Source of the DNA: Paraburkholderia phenoliruptrix
GTDB taxonomy: Bacteria; Pseudomonadota; Gammaproteobacteria; Burkholderiales; Burkholderiaceae
Length of the DNA: 64,000 nt
Direction: 5' to 3'
Assembly (NCBI RefSeq): GCF_902859825.1
Contig: NZ_CADIKB010000005.1
Location: forward strand, 1-64,000
Positions 36,113 to 47,367 of the stretch are shown piece after piece. Position numbers and translations under genes: made by a program. The stretch's first letter is position 1; every line of letters starts with the position of its first letter. The notes below the pieces were generated by a model, which saw only the letters and a list, made by a program, of their open reading frames with translations, ran no database searches and had not been told where the DNA came from.

Positions 36113-37136
36113 ATCGGTACTGGAAGAGTTCGGACTCGCGCCGCGCTGGGTGCGTCGCGGGATGGCCGCGGCGCAGGAAGCGGCCGGCACGCTGAGTGTG
36201 GAGCAGGGCGGCGCGCCCGGGACTTCCGCGGCGGGCTTGCCGCCGGAGCGCTTGCAGAACGGAGAGCCGGCCGGGCGCGCTCTTCCGCAACCCGCAGTCG
36301 ACGACAGCGATGCGCGAACTGCTCTGTCGTCGTTCACGCCTGAGCCGCAGCGCGCGTCGTCATTGCCGGCTGTCGCAAGCCGCGCTCCGCACGTGGCCGA
36401 GCCGCCGGCCATGTCCGAGCCGTCGTCCTTCGGCGCCCCGCCCGACGACGGCTTCGCATGGTTCGACGATCTGCCGCTGCATCCACCGGGCGAAGCCCAC
36501 GCCGCTGTGCCCGCGCTGCCGGCCATCCATACGCTCGACTGGGACGCGCTCTCGGAGCGCGTCGCGAACTGCGAGCGTTGCCGGCTGTGCGAAAAGCGCA
36601 CCCAAGCCGTATTCGGCGTCGGCAATCGCAACGCCGACTGGATGCTGATCGGCGAAGCGCCCGGCGAAAACGAGGACCGCGTGGGCGAGCCTTTCGTCGG
36701 CCAGGCCGGCAAGCTGCTCGACAACATGCTGCGTTCGCTCGCGCTCGCGCGCGGCGCGAATGTGTATATCGCCAACGTCATCAAGTGCCGGCCGCCGGGC
36801 AACCGCAATCCCGAACCGGACGAAGTCGCGCGCTGCGAACCCTATCTGCAACGCCAGGTGGAGCTCGTCAAGCCGAAGCTGATCGTCGCGCTCGGCCGCT
36901 TCGCCGCGCAAAGTCTGCTCAAGACCGACGCGAGTATTTCGTCGCTGCGCGGGCGCGTCCACCAATACGAGGGCGTGCCGGTGATCGTCACCTATCACCC
37001 GGCTTATCTGTTGCGCAGCCTGCCCGACAAGGCCAAGGCGTGGGCCGATCTGTGCCTCGCGCGCGACACCTGGCGCGAGGCGGGGAGTGAAGCGGGGCGC
37101 GAAGGCGGCGCGGCGTCCGGCGCGGCGCCGCGGTGA
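36099..37136 (+). CDS. Uracil-DNA glycosylase, family 4 ([4Fe-4S] type)
   Basis: A 345-residue protein that removes uracil from DNA. The catalytic domain (about 145-330) has a CERCRLCEKR cysteine cluster and motif 1 IGEAPGENEDRVGEPFVGQAG. The second cysteine pair is at NVIKCRPPGNRNPEPDEVARC, and the C-terminal motif is TYHPAYLLR. The four cysteines are expected to hold an Fe-S cluster. The first 140 residues are an Ala/Pro-rich extension (about 130 residues of low complexity) not needed for catalysis; it resembles the disordered leader of other Burkholderiales homologues. Its GTGA overlap with the next gene extends the operon. Confidence 0.93.
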   Translation: MALNESVLEEFGLAPRWVRRGMAAAQEAAGTLSVEQGGAPGTSAAGLPPERLQNGEPAGRALPQPAVDDSDARTALSSFTPEPQRASSLPAVASRAPHVAEPPAMSEPSSFGAPPDDGFAWFDDLPLHPPGEAHAAVPALPAIHTLDWDALSERVANCERCRLCEKRTQAVFGVGNRNADWMLIGEAPGENEDRVGEPFVGQAGKLLDNMLRSLALARGANVYIANVIKCRPPGNRNPEPDEVARCEPYLQRQVELVKPKLIVALGRFAAQSLLKTDASISSLRGRVHQYEGVPVIVTYHPAYLLRSLPDKAKAWADLCLARDTWREAGSEAGREGGAASGAAPR

Positions 37137-38143
37137 GCGCCGAGCCAACGCCGGCAAGCAGCGCTGACCTGCCGCGCACCGAGCCCGCGACGCTTCGCGA
37201 TCTGCTCGATACGCTGCACGACCCCGCCGTGCGCGATCTCGCGTGGCTGCTCTTCAGCGCCGATTTGTTGCGTGCGCAACCGCCGGTCGGCGAGCTGGCC
37301 ACGCTTTTTCATACTTCGGATCAACTCGCCCGGACGTTGCGCTTCTTGCGCCTGCTGGATACGGCGCCCGAGCCCTTGCATCGCGAGCTCGCGGCGACGC
37401 GCATCACGCGGCTCGGCCGCTACGCCGAACGCCTGCTGGGCTGGTTCCTGCAACATGGACCGGCCGCGCGGCTCGTCGCGGCGGGCGTGCCGCTGCGTCG
37501 CGCGGGCATCACGCTCGGCGAATGCGATTTCCTGCTGACGACGCCAGAGGGCGCTCAGCTCCACTGGGAACTCGCGGTGAAGTGCTACCTGCATGCCGGT
37601 CACGCAGACGCACACGAGGCGTCCAGGCTATCCGACTATGTCGGCCCGAATCTGAAGGACCGCTTCGACCTGAAACTCGCGCATCTGCTTGGCCATCAGT
37701 TGCCGTTGAGCGCGCGCGAGGAGTTCGCGTCGACCGGCTATCCGGGAACGTGGACGCCGCAAATGTTCGTCAAAGGGTGGCTGTTCTATCGGCACGGCGA
37801 GACAGCCGTGGATCCCGTCGAGCTCGATCCCGGGCATGGCCGCGGCTGGTGGGTGACCCATCGCGACTGGCCGCAGTTCGCGTCGGCGCAAGGCGGGCAT
37901 TGGCGCGTGCTGCCGCGTCTCGAATGGTTGGCGCCGCGGCGCCATGCGGCCCACGAACGCGACGCGCTGAACACGCATTTCGCCGACGCCGAAACGCTTG
38001 CGCTGCACACCTCACGTCAACCTGTGCCGACGATGGTCGCTTCGTTCGCCGAAGACAGCGCGGGCAATCTGCTCGAACGTGCGCGCGGTTTCATCGTCCC
38101 CGACGACTGGCCTCTGCGGGCGCAAGACTACGCGCGGCAGTAG
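37133..38143 (+). CDS. DUF1853 family protein
   Basis: A 336-residue protein of unknown function. Family-like segments are DPAVRDLAWLLFSADLL at the start, LHWELAVKCYLH (a conserved E-L-x-x-K core that looks nuclease-like), YVGPNLKDRFDLKLAHLL, and a C-terminal WVTHRDWPQF. The E-x-K arrangement in the middle is reminiscent of PD-(D/E)XK folds; that is only an impression. It starts with GTG 37133 within the stop of the glycosylase gene. It may act with that DNA-repair gene, but this is not established. Confidence 0.8.
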   Translation: MSAEPTPASSADLPRTEPATLRDLLDTLHDPAVRDLAWLLFSADLLRAQPPVGELATLFHTSDQLARTLRFLRLLDTAPEPLHRELAATRITRLGRYAERLLGWFLQHGPAARLVAAGVPLRRAGITLGECDFLLTTPEGAQLHWELAVKCYLHAGHADAHEASRLSDYVGPNLKDRFDLKLAHLLGHQLPLSAREEFASTGYPGTWTPQMFVKGWLFYRHGETAVDPVELDPGHGRGWWVTHRDWPQFASAQGGHWRVLPRLEWLAPRRHAAHERDALNTHFADAETLALHTSRQPVPTMVASFAEDSAGNLLERARGFIVPDDWPLRAQDYARQ

Positions 38144-38152
38144 GGCACCGCG

Positions 38153-38962
38153 TTACCACCATCGATAGAAATGATGCACGGGCCCGACGCCCTTGCCGAC
38201 GTCGAGGCGCTCGCTCGCCTGCAATGCGCCGGTCAGATATTGCTTGGCATCCGCGACGGCGCTAGCGAGATCGTCGCGTTGCGGAATCAGCGCGGCAATC
38301 GCCGACGACAGCGTGCAGCCCGTGCCATGCGTATTCTTCACCGGCACGCGCGGGCCGCCGAGGCGCAGCGTGCCGCTTTCCTGCACGAGCCAGTCGGGAC
38401 TGTCGGCGGCGCTCAGATGGCCGCCCTTCATCAGCACCGCGCGGGCGCCGAGCGCGCGCAGCGCTTCGCCCTGCTCGACCATGGCGGCTTCGTCGCCAGC
38501 GGGTTGAATGCCGCCCAGCAGCGCGGCCGCCTCGGGCAGGTTCGGCGTCAGCAGATGCGCCAGCGGCAGCAGCTCGTCACGCACGGCCGCGACTGCATCG
38601 GGCAGCAGCAGCGCATGATTGCTCTTCGAGATCATCACCGTGTCGAGCACAATGTGCCGGGGTCTGTGCCGGCGCAGCGCGTCGGCCACGGCGCGCACGA
38701 TCGACGCGTTCGCCAGCATGCCGATCTTGACGGCGTCGATGCGGATGTCGTCGAAAACAGCGTCGAGCTGGGCGGTAACGAAGGCCGCGTCCGGCGCGTG
38801 AATCGCGGTGACGCCGCACGTGTTCTGCGCGGTCAGTGCGGTGATCACGCTCGCGCCGTAGGCGCCGAGCGCGGAGAAAGCCTTCAGATCGGCCTGAATG
38901 CCGGCGCCGCCGCCGGAGTCGGAACCGGCGATGGTCAGCACGTTGGGAATGGGTCGGGTCAT
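38153..38962 (-). CDS. thiD: Hydroxymethylpyrimidine/phosphomethylpyrimidine kinase
   Basis: A 269-residue ribokinase-fold enzyme that phosphorylates HMP and HMP-P in thiamine synthesis. It has the N-terminal VLTIAGSDSGGGAGIQADLKAF, the QLDAVFDDIRIDAVKIGML segment, and the anion hole NTHGTGCTLSSAIAA with the catalytic aspartate/glycine pattern typical of the family. It is convergent with the DUF1853 gene, the stops 9 bases apart. The last gene of its strand block, downstream of lplT. Confidence 0.95.
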   Translation of the reverse strand: MTRPIPNVLTIAGSDSGGGAGIQADLKAFSALGAYGASVITALTAQNTCGVTAIHAPDAAFVTAQLDAVFDDIRIDAVKIGMLANASIVRAVADALRRHRPRHIVLDTVMISKSNHALLLPDAVAAVRDELLPLAHLLTPNLPEAAALLGGIQPAGDEAAMVEQGEALRALGARAVLMKGGHLSAADSPDWLVQESGTLRLGGPRVPVKNTHGTGCTLSSAIAALIPQRDDLASAVADAKQYLTGALQASERLDVGKGVGPVHHFYRWW

Positions 38963-39026
38963 GGCAAAAGCGGGCAGGCGAAGCGGGTTAGCGGCGCGAG
39001 CGGCCGGCGGCCGCCGGGCACACGGT

Positions 39027-40334
39027 TCAGTGCTTGACTTCGCCGATCAGCGCGACCGAGTCGAACGCGCGCTGGTTCGCCTGGTGGCGCCGCATGACGA
39101 GCCACATCATCAGGCAGACGAAGGTGCCGAACAGCACGATCACCGCGGCGACCGGCACGTCGAGCCAGACGAGCACGGCATACAGGCACAGCATGACGAG
39201 CACGGAGAGGTTCTCGTTGAAGTTCTGCACGGCGATGGAGTGGCCGGCCGACAGCAGCACGTGGCCGCGATGCTGGAGCAGCGCATTCATCGGTACGACG
39301 AAGAAGCCCGACAGGCCGCCGACGATCATCAAAAAAATGTACGCGAAGATCAGGTAGCCCGGCACATGCATGCGTCCGAAGTACACGCCCCAGTGAGCGG
39401 GGAACAGGTGGCGCGTGTAGAACGCCATCAGCATGACGGCAATGCCCATCATGATGCCGACCGGCAGCACCGAGAGCGACTTCTTCAGCGGCACGCGGGA
39501 GGCCGCGAAAATCGCCCCGCCGGCGACGCCGACGGCGACCACCGCCTGCAGAATCGCCGCCTCGGAAAGCGACATGCCGAGCGACACTTCCGCCCACTTC
39601 AGCACGATGAATTGCAGCGTCGCGCCTGCGCCCCAGAAGAGCGTCGTGACGGCAAGCGAAATCTGTCCGAGCTTGTCGCGCCACAGCACGACGAAACAGT
39701 CGGCGAAATCGGTGACGAGTCTGATCGGGCCGTGCTCCTGCTTCGGATAACGCGCGCCGGTGTCGGGAATGCGTAGATTAAAGAGCGCGGCGAGCACGTA
39801 GATCACCATGATGACGAGCATGGCGGCTTCGGCGGGCGTGTTCACCGTGGGAATGTGGTGGCGCAGAATGGGCGCGGCGATATGCGGGCTGATCAGCGCG
39901 CCGCCGAGCACGGTGCCGAGAATGATCGAGCCGACGGTGGTGCCTTCGATCCAGCCGTTAGCGGCGACGAGCCGGTCAGGCGGCAGCAGTTCCGTGAGAA
40001 TGCCGTATTTGGCGGGCGAATACGCTGCCGCGCCGAAACCGACAATGCCGTATGCGATGAGCGGATGCGCGCCGACCAGCATCGTGATGCAGCCGAGCAC
40101 CTTGATCGTGTTCGTGATGAACATGACGCGCCCTTTCGGACGGGAATCGGCGAAGGCGCCCACGAAAGCGGCGAGCACGACGTACGACAGCACAAAGAAC
40201 AGCTTGAGCAGCGGCGTCATCCAGTTCGGGGCGTGTAGATCTTTCAGCAGTGCGATAGCAGCGATCAGGAGCGCATTGTCGGCCAGCGACGAAAAAAATT
40301 GCGCGGCCATGATGGTGTAAAAACCTTTTTTCAT
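39027..40334 (-). CDS. lplT: Lysophospholipid transporter LplT
   Basis: A 435-residue MFS-type inner-membrane flippase. It moves lysophospholipids back to the cytoplasmic face for re-acylation. It begins MKKGFYTIMAAQFFSSLADNALLIAAIALL, the LplT signature with DN in helix 1, and has about 12 membrane segments and KWAEVSLGMSLSEAA in the middle. No acyltransferase (aas) gene is adjacent in this window. The start is ATG 40334; the reading frame upstream is not LplT-like. Divergent from alr across 218 bases. Confidence 0.93.
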   Translation of the reverse strand: MKKGFYTIMAAQFFSSLADNALLIAAIALLKDLHAPNWMTPLLKLFFVLSYVVLAAFVGAFADSRPKGRVMFITNTIKVLGCITMLVGAHPLIAYGIVGFGAAAYSPAKYGILTELLPPDRLVAANGWIEGTTVGSIILGTVLGGALISPHIAAPILRHHIPTVNTPAEAAMLVIMVIYVLAALFNLRIPDTGARYPKQEHGPIRLVTDFADCFVVLWRDKLGQISLAVTTLFWGAGATLQFIVLKWAEVSLGMSLSEAAILQAVVAVGVAGGAIFAASRVPLKKSLSVLPVGIMMGIAVMLMAFYTRHLFPAHWGVYFGRMHVPGYLIFAYIFLMIVGGLSGFFVVPMNALLQHRGHVLLSAGHSIAVQNFNENLSVLVMLCLYAVLVWLDVPVAAVIVLFGTFVCLMMWLVMRRHQANQRAFDSVALIGEVKH

Positions 40335-40552
40335 CTGATGCGATGCTATCCTCGCTGCGGTCTGTCCGCCCCGGCCGTTTGTTATGCGTCCGGGCTTATG
40401 CCGTTCGAAATGGGTTGTGCGCACGGCTTTATATCATGAAAATAGGTGCGTTCAGACTAGCAAAATCCTTGATCGCACCGCCCAGCGGGCTGCCGCGCGT
40501 TGAAAACGCTCTGTAAGCCGCTGATTCGCAAGCGTCTTTACGAAAATATTCC

Positions 40553-41623
40553 ATGCCGCGCCCCCTCTCCGCCACGATTCACACGTCCGCCCTTGCCAAT
40601 AACCTCGCCGTCGCGCGCCGCTATGCGCCCCGCTCGAAAATCTGGGCGGTCGTCAAGGCCAACGCCTACGGGCACGGCCTCGCGCGCGCTTTTCCGGGGC
40701 TGCGCGCAACGGACGGCTTCGGGTTGCTGGACCTCGAAGAAGCCGTGAAGTTGCGTGAATTGGGCTGGGCCGGCCCGATTCTTTTGCTCGAGGGCTTCTT
40801 TCGTCCGACGGATATCGACGTCATCGACCGCTACAGCCTCACCACGGCGCTGCATTCCGACGAACAGTTGCGCATGCTCGAAATGGCGCGGCTGTCGAAG
40901 CCCGTCAACATCCAGCTGAAGATGAACAGCGGCATGAACCGGCTCGGTTACACGCCGGAGAAATTCCGCGCGGCGTGGGAGCGCGCGCGCGCCTGTCAGG
41001 GCGTGGGCCAGATCACGCTGATGACCCATTTCTCCGACGCCGACGGCGAGCGCGGCATCGCCCACCAGATGGAAGCGTTCGAGCGCGGCGCGCATGGCAT
41101 TGCCGGCGCGCGCAGCCTCGCCAATTCGGCGGCCACGCTGTGGCATCCCGAGTCGCACTTCGATTGGGTGCGGCCGGGCATCATCCTGTACGGCGCCTCG
41201 CCTTCGGGCGTGTCGGCCGCCATTGAGGGCACCGGCTTGCAGCCGGCCATGACGCTCGCCTCCGAACTGATCGCCGTGCAGTCCGTCGCGGAAGGCGACA
41301 CCGTCGGCTACGGGTCGCTCTTCAAGGCGCGCGCGCCGATGCGCATCGGCGTCGTGGCGTGCGGTTACGCCGACGGCTATCCGCGCGTGGCGCCCGAGGG
41401 CACGCCGGTGATCGTCGACGGCGTGCGTACCCGCATCGTCGGACGTGTGTCGATGGACATGCTGACGGTCGACCTCACGCCGATTCCCACGGCGAGCATC
41501 GGCTCGCGCGTCGAGCTGTGGGGCACCTCGCTGCCCATCGACGACGTCGCGCGCGCATGCGGCACGATCGGCTACGAGCTGATGTGCGCGGTCGCGCCGC
41601 GCGTGCCCGTGCGGGCGGAGTGA
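40553..41623 (+). CDS. alr: Alanine racemase
   Basis: A 356-residue PLP enzyme that makes D-alanine for peptidoglycan. The PLP lysine K35 lies in [13 protein letters not shown]. The catalytic tyrosine of the second active-site face is in [11 protein letters not shown], preceded by [10 protein letters not shown]. The C-terminal beta domain includes [13 protein letters not shown]. The length is typical. It is 40 bases upstream of radA on the same strand and may share a transcript with it. Confidence 0.96.
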   Translation: MPRPLSATIHTSALANNLAVARRYAPRSKIWAVVKANAYGHGLARAFPGLRATDGFGLLDLEEAVKLRELGWAGPILLLEGFFRPTDIDVIDRYSLTTALHSDEQLRMLEMARLSKPVNIQLKMNSGMNRLGYTPEKFRAAWERARACQGVGQITLMTHFSDADGERGIAHQMEAFERGAHGIAGARSLANSAATLWHPESHFDWVRPGIILYGASPSGVSAAIEGTGLQPAMTLASELIAVQSVAEGDTVGYGSLFKARAPMRIGVVACGYADGYPRVAPEGTPVIVDGVRTRIVGRVSMDMLTVDLTPIPTASIGSRVELWGTSLPIDDVARACGTIGYELMCAVAPRVPVRAE

Positions 41624-41663
41624 CGTCGAAATAACCAGAACAACCGCAACCCGGGCAGAACGC

Positions 41664-43040
41664 GTGGCAAAAGCAAAAACGTTGTACGTATGCAGTGAAT
41701 GCGGCGGCCAGTCGCCGAAGTGGACCGGACAGTGCCCGTCCTGCCAGGCCTGGAACACGTTGGTGGAGTCGGTGGCCGAGGCACCTTCCACGCATCGTTT
41801 CCAGTCGCTTGCAAAAAGCGCGCCGGTGCGGCGTCTCGCCGATATCGAAGCGTCGGACGTGCCGCGCTTTTCCACCGGCGTCAGCGAATTCGACCGCGTG
41901 CTCGGCGGCGGCCTCGTGCCCGGCGGCGTGGTGTTGATCGGCGGCGATCCCGGTATCGGCAAATCGACGCTGTTGCTGCAGTCGCTCGCGGAAATCGCAG
42001 CGGAAAAGCGAGCGCTCTATATCAGCGGCGAAGAGTCGGCCGCGCAAATCGCGTTGCGCGCACAACGACTGTCGCTGCTCGAGCCGGGTTCGAAAGCGAG
42101 CGAACTGCAATTGCTGGCCGAAATCCAGCTCGAAAAAATTCAGGCGACCATTGCCGACCAGCGGCCCGACGTGGCCGTCATCGACTCGATTCAGACCGTC
42201 TATTCGGACGCGCTCACGTCGGCGCCGGGCTCGGTCGCCCAGGTGCGCGAGTGCGCGGCGCAATTGACGCGTATCGCGAAGCAGTCGGGCACCACGATCA
42301 TCATGGTCGGCCACGTGACGAAAGAGGGCGCGCTCGCCGGGCCGCGCGTGCTGGAGCATATCGTCGATACGGTGCTGTACTTCGAAGGCGACACGCATTC
42401 GTCGTTTCGTCTCGTGCGCGCGATCAAGAACCGCTTCGGCGCGGTCAACGAACTCGGCGTGTTCGCCATGACGGAGCGCGGCCTGCGCGGCGTGGCCAAT
42501 CCGTCGGCGCTGTTCCTGTCGCAGCACGAGCAGTCGGTGCCGGGCTCGTGCGTGCTGGTGACGCAGGAGGGCACGCGGCCGCTGCTCGTGGAAGTGCAGG
42601 CGCTCGTCGATTCCGCCAATGCGCCGAATCCGCGGCGTCTTGCCGTCGGCCTCGAACAGAATCGTCTCGCCATGCTGCTCGCCGTGCTGCACCGGCATGC
42701 GGGCATCGCCTGTTTCGATCAGGACGTGTTTCTCAATGCCGTGGGCGGCGTGAAGATCACGGAGCCGGCTGCGGACCTGGCGGTGCTGCTCGCCATTCAT
42801 TCGTCGATGCGCAACAAACCGCTGCCTAAAGGGCTCGTCGTATTCGGCGAAGTGGGGCTCGCGGGCGAGATCCGGCCGTCGCCGCGCGGTCAGGAACGCT
42901 TGAAGGAAGCCGCCAAGCTCGGCTTTTCAGTGGCCGTGATTCCCAAGGCCAACGCGCCCAAGCAGCCGATAGAAGGCTTACAGGTCGTTGCGGTCGAGCG
43001 GATCGAGCAGGCTATCGACCGGGTCCGCACACTCGACTGA
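41664..43040 (+). CDS. radA: DNA repair protein RadA
   Basis: A 458-residue RecA-like branch-migration ATPase for recombinational repair. The N-terminal zinc finger has C10, C13, C24 and C27 (YVCSECGGQ...GQCPSC). Walker A is GGDPGIGKST. The RadA-specific motif KNRFGAVNELG follows, and the C-terminal Lon-like domain contains PLPKGLVVFGEVGLAGEIRP. It starts with GTG at 41664. Confidence 0.96.
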   Translation: MAKAKTLYVCSECGGQSPKWTGQCPSCQAWNTLVESVAEAPSTHRFQSLAKSAPVRRLADIEASDVPRFSTGVSEFDRVLGGGLVPGGVVLIGGDPGIGKSTLLLQSLAEIAAEKRALYISGEESAAQIALRAQRLSLLEPGSKASELQLLAEIQLEKIQATIADQRPDVAVIDSIQTVYSDALTSAPGSVAQVRECAAQLTRIAKQSGTTIIMVGHVTKEGALAGPRVLEHIVDTVLYFEGDTHSSFRLVRAIKNRFGAVNELGVFAMTERGLRGVANPSALFLSQHEQSVPGSCVLVTQEGTRPLLVEVQALVDSANAPNPRRLAVGLEQNRLAMLLAVLHRHAGIACFDQDVFLNAVGGVKITEPAADLAVLLAIHSSMRNKPLPKGLVVFGEVGLAGEIRPSPRGQERLKEAAKLGFSVAVIPKANAPKQPIEGLQVVAVERIEQAIDRVRTLD

Positions 43041-43192
43041 ACGGCCGTTTTGCCCCTGCGGTGCCGGCGCGGTACGCTCGGCCTCTCGTAATGCGCGGTA
43101 AATATCTCCAGGTTGGCTGTAACCAACAAGCCCTTCTTTTTCCTAAGCTGCACAGCTATTGCATCCCTTGATGCCGGAAAAAGGATCGCACC

Positions 43193-43471
43193 TTGAAACA
43201 GACTCATGAAACCGCAGCCGAGCCGCCGATCCAGGTGCGCGGTTGCCGGGTCTCCGCGCCCATTCATCAACCTTGGGGCGGCGCTTGCCGGATTGTCGAG
43301 TGGATCGACCGGACCGGGCAGATTTCGCGCCGTGTGGTGGCAGGCGACGCGACCGCCGCCGACGTGCGCGCCACCATCAGCCGCCACGTGGAAGGCCGCA
43401 AGCATCTGCTTTACGACGACGAAAAGACGCCGCGTCAGACGTTGCCGCGGCAGTCGGTCGCGCGGCGGTAG
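43193..43471 (+). CDS. DUF2866 family small protein
   Basis: A 92-residue basic protein without signal or membrane segments. It matches what I know as DUF2866, a Burkholderia-restricted family (GCRVSAPIHQPWGGACRIVEWIDR, then ISRHVEGRKHLLYDDEK). The function is unknown. It begins with TTG 43193, 7 bases after AAAGGA; no in-frame ATG is available, so the rare start codon is well supported. A small near-palindrome (GTTGG-CTGTAA-CCAAC, 43112-43127) in the preceding gap may be its operator. Confidence 0.75.
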   Translation: MKQTHETAAEPPIQVRGCRVSAPIHQPWGGACRIVEWIDRTGQISRRVVAGDATAADVRATISRHVEGRKHLLYDDEKTPRQTLPRQSVARR

Positions 43472-43488
43472 TTGTCCGCGCGCGGTTT

Positions 43489-44709
43489 CTAGGTCTGACG
43501 GCCAGGAGGGCGCCGAAGGCCGCCGAGGCTTTCGCCTTCCCCTGTCTGTCCGCCATCGGGCGCGGGGTTCGGTTCTCGGGTTTCGTCGGCATCGTGCGCC
43601 GCGCGGTTGAAGAGCGGGTGCCGCGCCGCTTCCGCCGCGCTCAGCACCGGCGAGACGCAGCAATCCAGCGGCTCGAGCAGCGCGACCCATTCGTCGAGTA
43701 CCCGCGTGCCGATCACCTCGGCAAGCTCCTGGGTGAGCGAGGCGGCGTCCGGTCCGCCGATCGCCTGGCCGAGACTCCAGTGACGCGTGGCCCACTCCGG
43801 GCGGTCCAGCGCCATGCACAGGCTCTCCCAGAATTTCAGTTCGAGCGCACCCACCGCGAGCCAGCGACCGTCGAGCGTGCGGTACAGGTTGTAGCAGGGC
43901 ACGCCGCCGTTCAGCAGGCCTGAGCCCGCGCCGGATGCTTCCGTGGCGTGCCGCGCAGCGTCTGCGGCGGCGTTCTCATTCGCGAGCGCGACCTGTGCGA
44001 CTACATTGTGCACGTAGGTGGCGTGCGTCATGGAAACGTCGACGAAACGGCCTTCGCCGCCGCGCGACACGTGCCACAGCGCGGCGAGAATCTGCGTGAC
44101 CGCGCTGAGCGCGCCGCCGAGCAGATCGGCGATCTGGAAGTTGGGCACGATCGGCGTGCCGTCGCGGCTCGTGAGCTGATCGAGCACGCCCGCATAGCCG
44201 ATGTAGTTGAGGTCGTGGCCCGCGTGATCGGCGAAGGGGCCGTGGGCGCCATAGCCGCTGATCGCGCAGTACACGAGCCGCGGATTGGCGGAGCGCAGCG
44301 TCGCGTAGCCGACCCCGAGCCGGTCCATCACGCCAGGCCGGAAGCTCTCGATCAGAACGTCCGCCTCGGCCGCGAGCGCGCGCAGCACATGGCGTCCGGC
44401 TTCGGACTTGAGATCGAGACGCGTCTCGCGCTTGCCGCGATTCACTAGCCGGTAGAACGCGCCGGGCCGCCCGGCCACGCGGTCGCTGGACGACTGCAGC
44501 ATCGTGCGCGTCGGGTCGCCCGCGCCGGGCGCTTCGATCTTGAGCACTTCCGCGCCGAGTTCCGCGAGCCGCAGCGCGGCTACCGGGCCGGGCAGCAGCC
44601 GCGTGAGGTCGAGCACGCGCAGGCCCTTCAAAGGCGGCGGCGCGGCGTCAGTCCCGGCGGATTCGCCAAAAGATGCAGCCGGTGCAGCGGAAGACGTTGC
44701 AGATGACAA
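43489..44709 (-). CDS. CaiB/BaiF family (class III) CoA-transferase
   Basis: A 406-residue family III CoA-transferase that moves CoA between carboxylic acids. It starts with LKGLRVLDLTRLLPGPVAALRLAELGAEVLKIE. The catalytic aspartate is in GHDLNYIGYAG, and the C-terminal domain includes EWVALLEPLDCCVSPVLSAAEA. The acyl substrate is not inferable. There is no ATG or GTG near the N-terminus. TTG 44709 fits an AGAGG site 6 bases upstream; TTG 44715 is the other possible start. The last 35 residues are Gly/Pro/Glu-rich and non-conserved. Confidence 0.9.
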   Translation of the reverse strand: MSSATSSAAPAASFGESAGTDAAPPPLKGLRVLDLTRLLPGPVAALRLAELGAEVLKIEAPGAGDPTRTMLQSSSDRVAGRPGAFYRLVNRGKRETRLDLKSEAGRHVLRALAAEADVLIESFRPGVMDRLGVGYATLRSANPRLVYCAISGYGAHGPFADHAGHDLNYIGYAGVLDQLTSRDGTPIVPNFQIADLLGGALSAVTQILAALWHVSRGGEGRFVDVSMTHATYVHNVVAQVALANENAAADAARHATEASGAGSGLLNGGVPCYNLYRTLDGRWLAVGALELKFWESLCMALDRPEWATRHWSLGQAIGGPDAASLTQELAEVIGTRVLDEWVALLEPLDCCVSPVLSAAEAARHPLFNRAAHDADETREPNPAPDGGQTGEGESLGGLRRPPGRQT

Positions 44710-44754
44710 AGCCAACCTCTCGTGATGCCGGCGCGGATCGCACGTGGCGTTCCG

Positions 44755-46713
<1,959 letters not shown>

Positions 46714-46849
46714 AAAGAGGCCGGCTGGAGAAAAACGCCTATTTTAGACCGCCGGGGCGGCAACCGGCGCCTTAAGCCGCATCGGCCGTTCGGCCGACTG
46801 TCGCGGCCGCGCTTTTGACATAGACTGACGGCTTTCGTGGGGAGAGCAC

Positions 46850-47329
46850 ATGACATCGATTTATTCTTTTTCGGCCCGCAGGCTGGGCGGCGAGGAAGTG
46901 AGTCTCGCGCAGTACGAGGGCAAGGTGCTGCTGATCGTCAACACGGCGAGCGAATGCGGGTTCACGCCGCAGTACGCGGGCTTGCAGAAGCTTTACGACA
47001 GCTACGCGGCGCGCGGGCTCGCGGTGCTCGGCTTTCCGTGCAACCAGTTCGGCAAGCAGGAACCGGGCGACGCCGCGCAGATCGGCAGCTTTTGCGAGAA
47101 GAACTACGGCGTGACCTTCCCGATGTTCGACAAGGTGGACGTGAACGGCGCGAACGCGCATCCGCTGTTCCGTTATCTGACGGGCGAGGCGCCGGGCCTT
47201 CTCGGCCTCGAAGCAATCAAGTGGAATTTCACGAAGTTTCTGATCGGCCGCGACGGCAACGTGGTCAAGCGCTATGCGCCGCTGACCAAACCGGAGGCGA
47301 TCACGGAGGACATCGAAAAGCTGCTGTGA
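46850..47329 (+). CDS. Glutathione peroxidase (thiol peroxidase, cysteine type)
   Basis: A 159-residue GPx-fold enzyme that reduces hydroperoxides using glutathione or thioredoxin. The peroxidatic cysteine C36 is in NTASECGFTPQY, the glutamine in FPCNQFGKQEPG and the tryptophan in IKWNFTKFLIGRDG, completing the catalytic set. A second cysteine in the CNQFG segment and another in SFCEKNYG could resolve the disulfide. It has no signal peptide, so cytoplasmic. Confidence 0.94.
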   Translation: MTSIYSFSARRLGGEEVSLAQYEGKVLLIVNTASECGFTPQYAGLQKLYDSYAARGLAVLGFPCNQFGKQEPGDAAQIGSFCEKNYGVTFPMFDKVDVNGANAHPLFRYLTGEAPGLLGLEAIKWNFTKFLIGRDGNVVKRYAPLTKPEAITEDIEKLL

Positions 47330-47367
47330 AACGGAGCGCCGAGCGGTCCCGCGCGGCGGCGCGCGCG

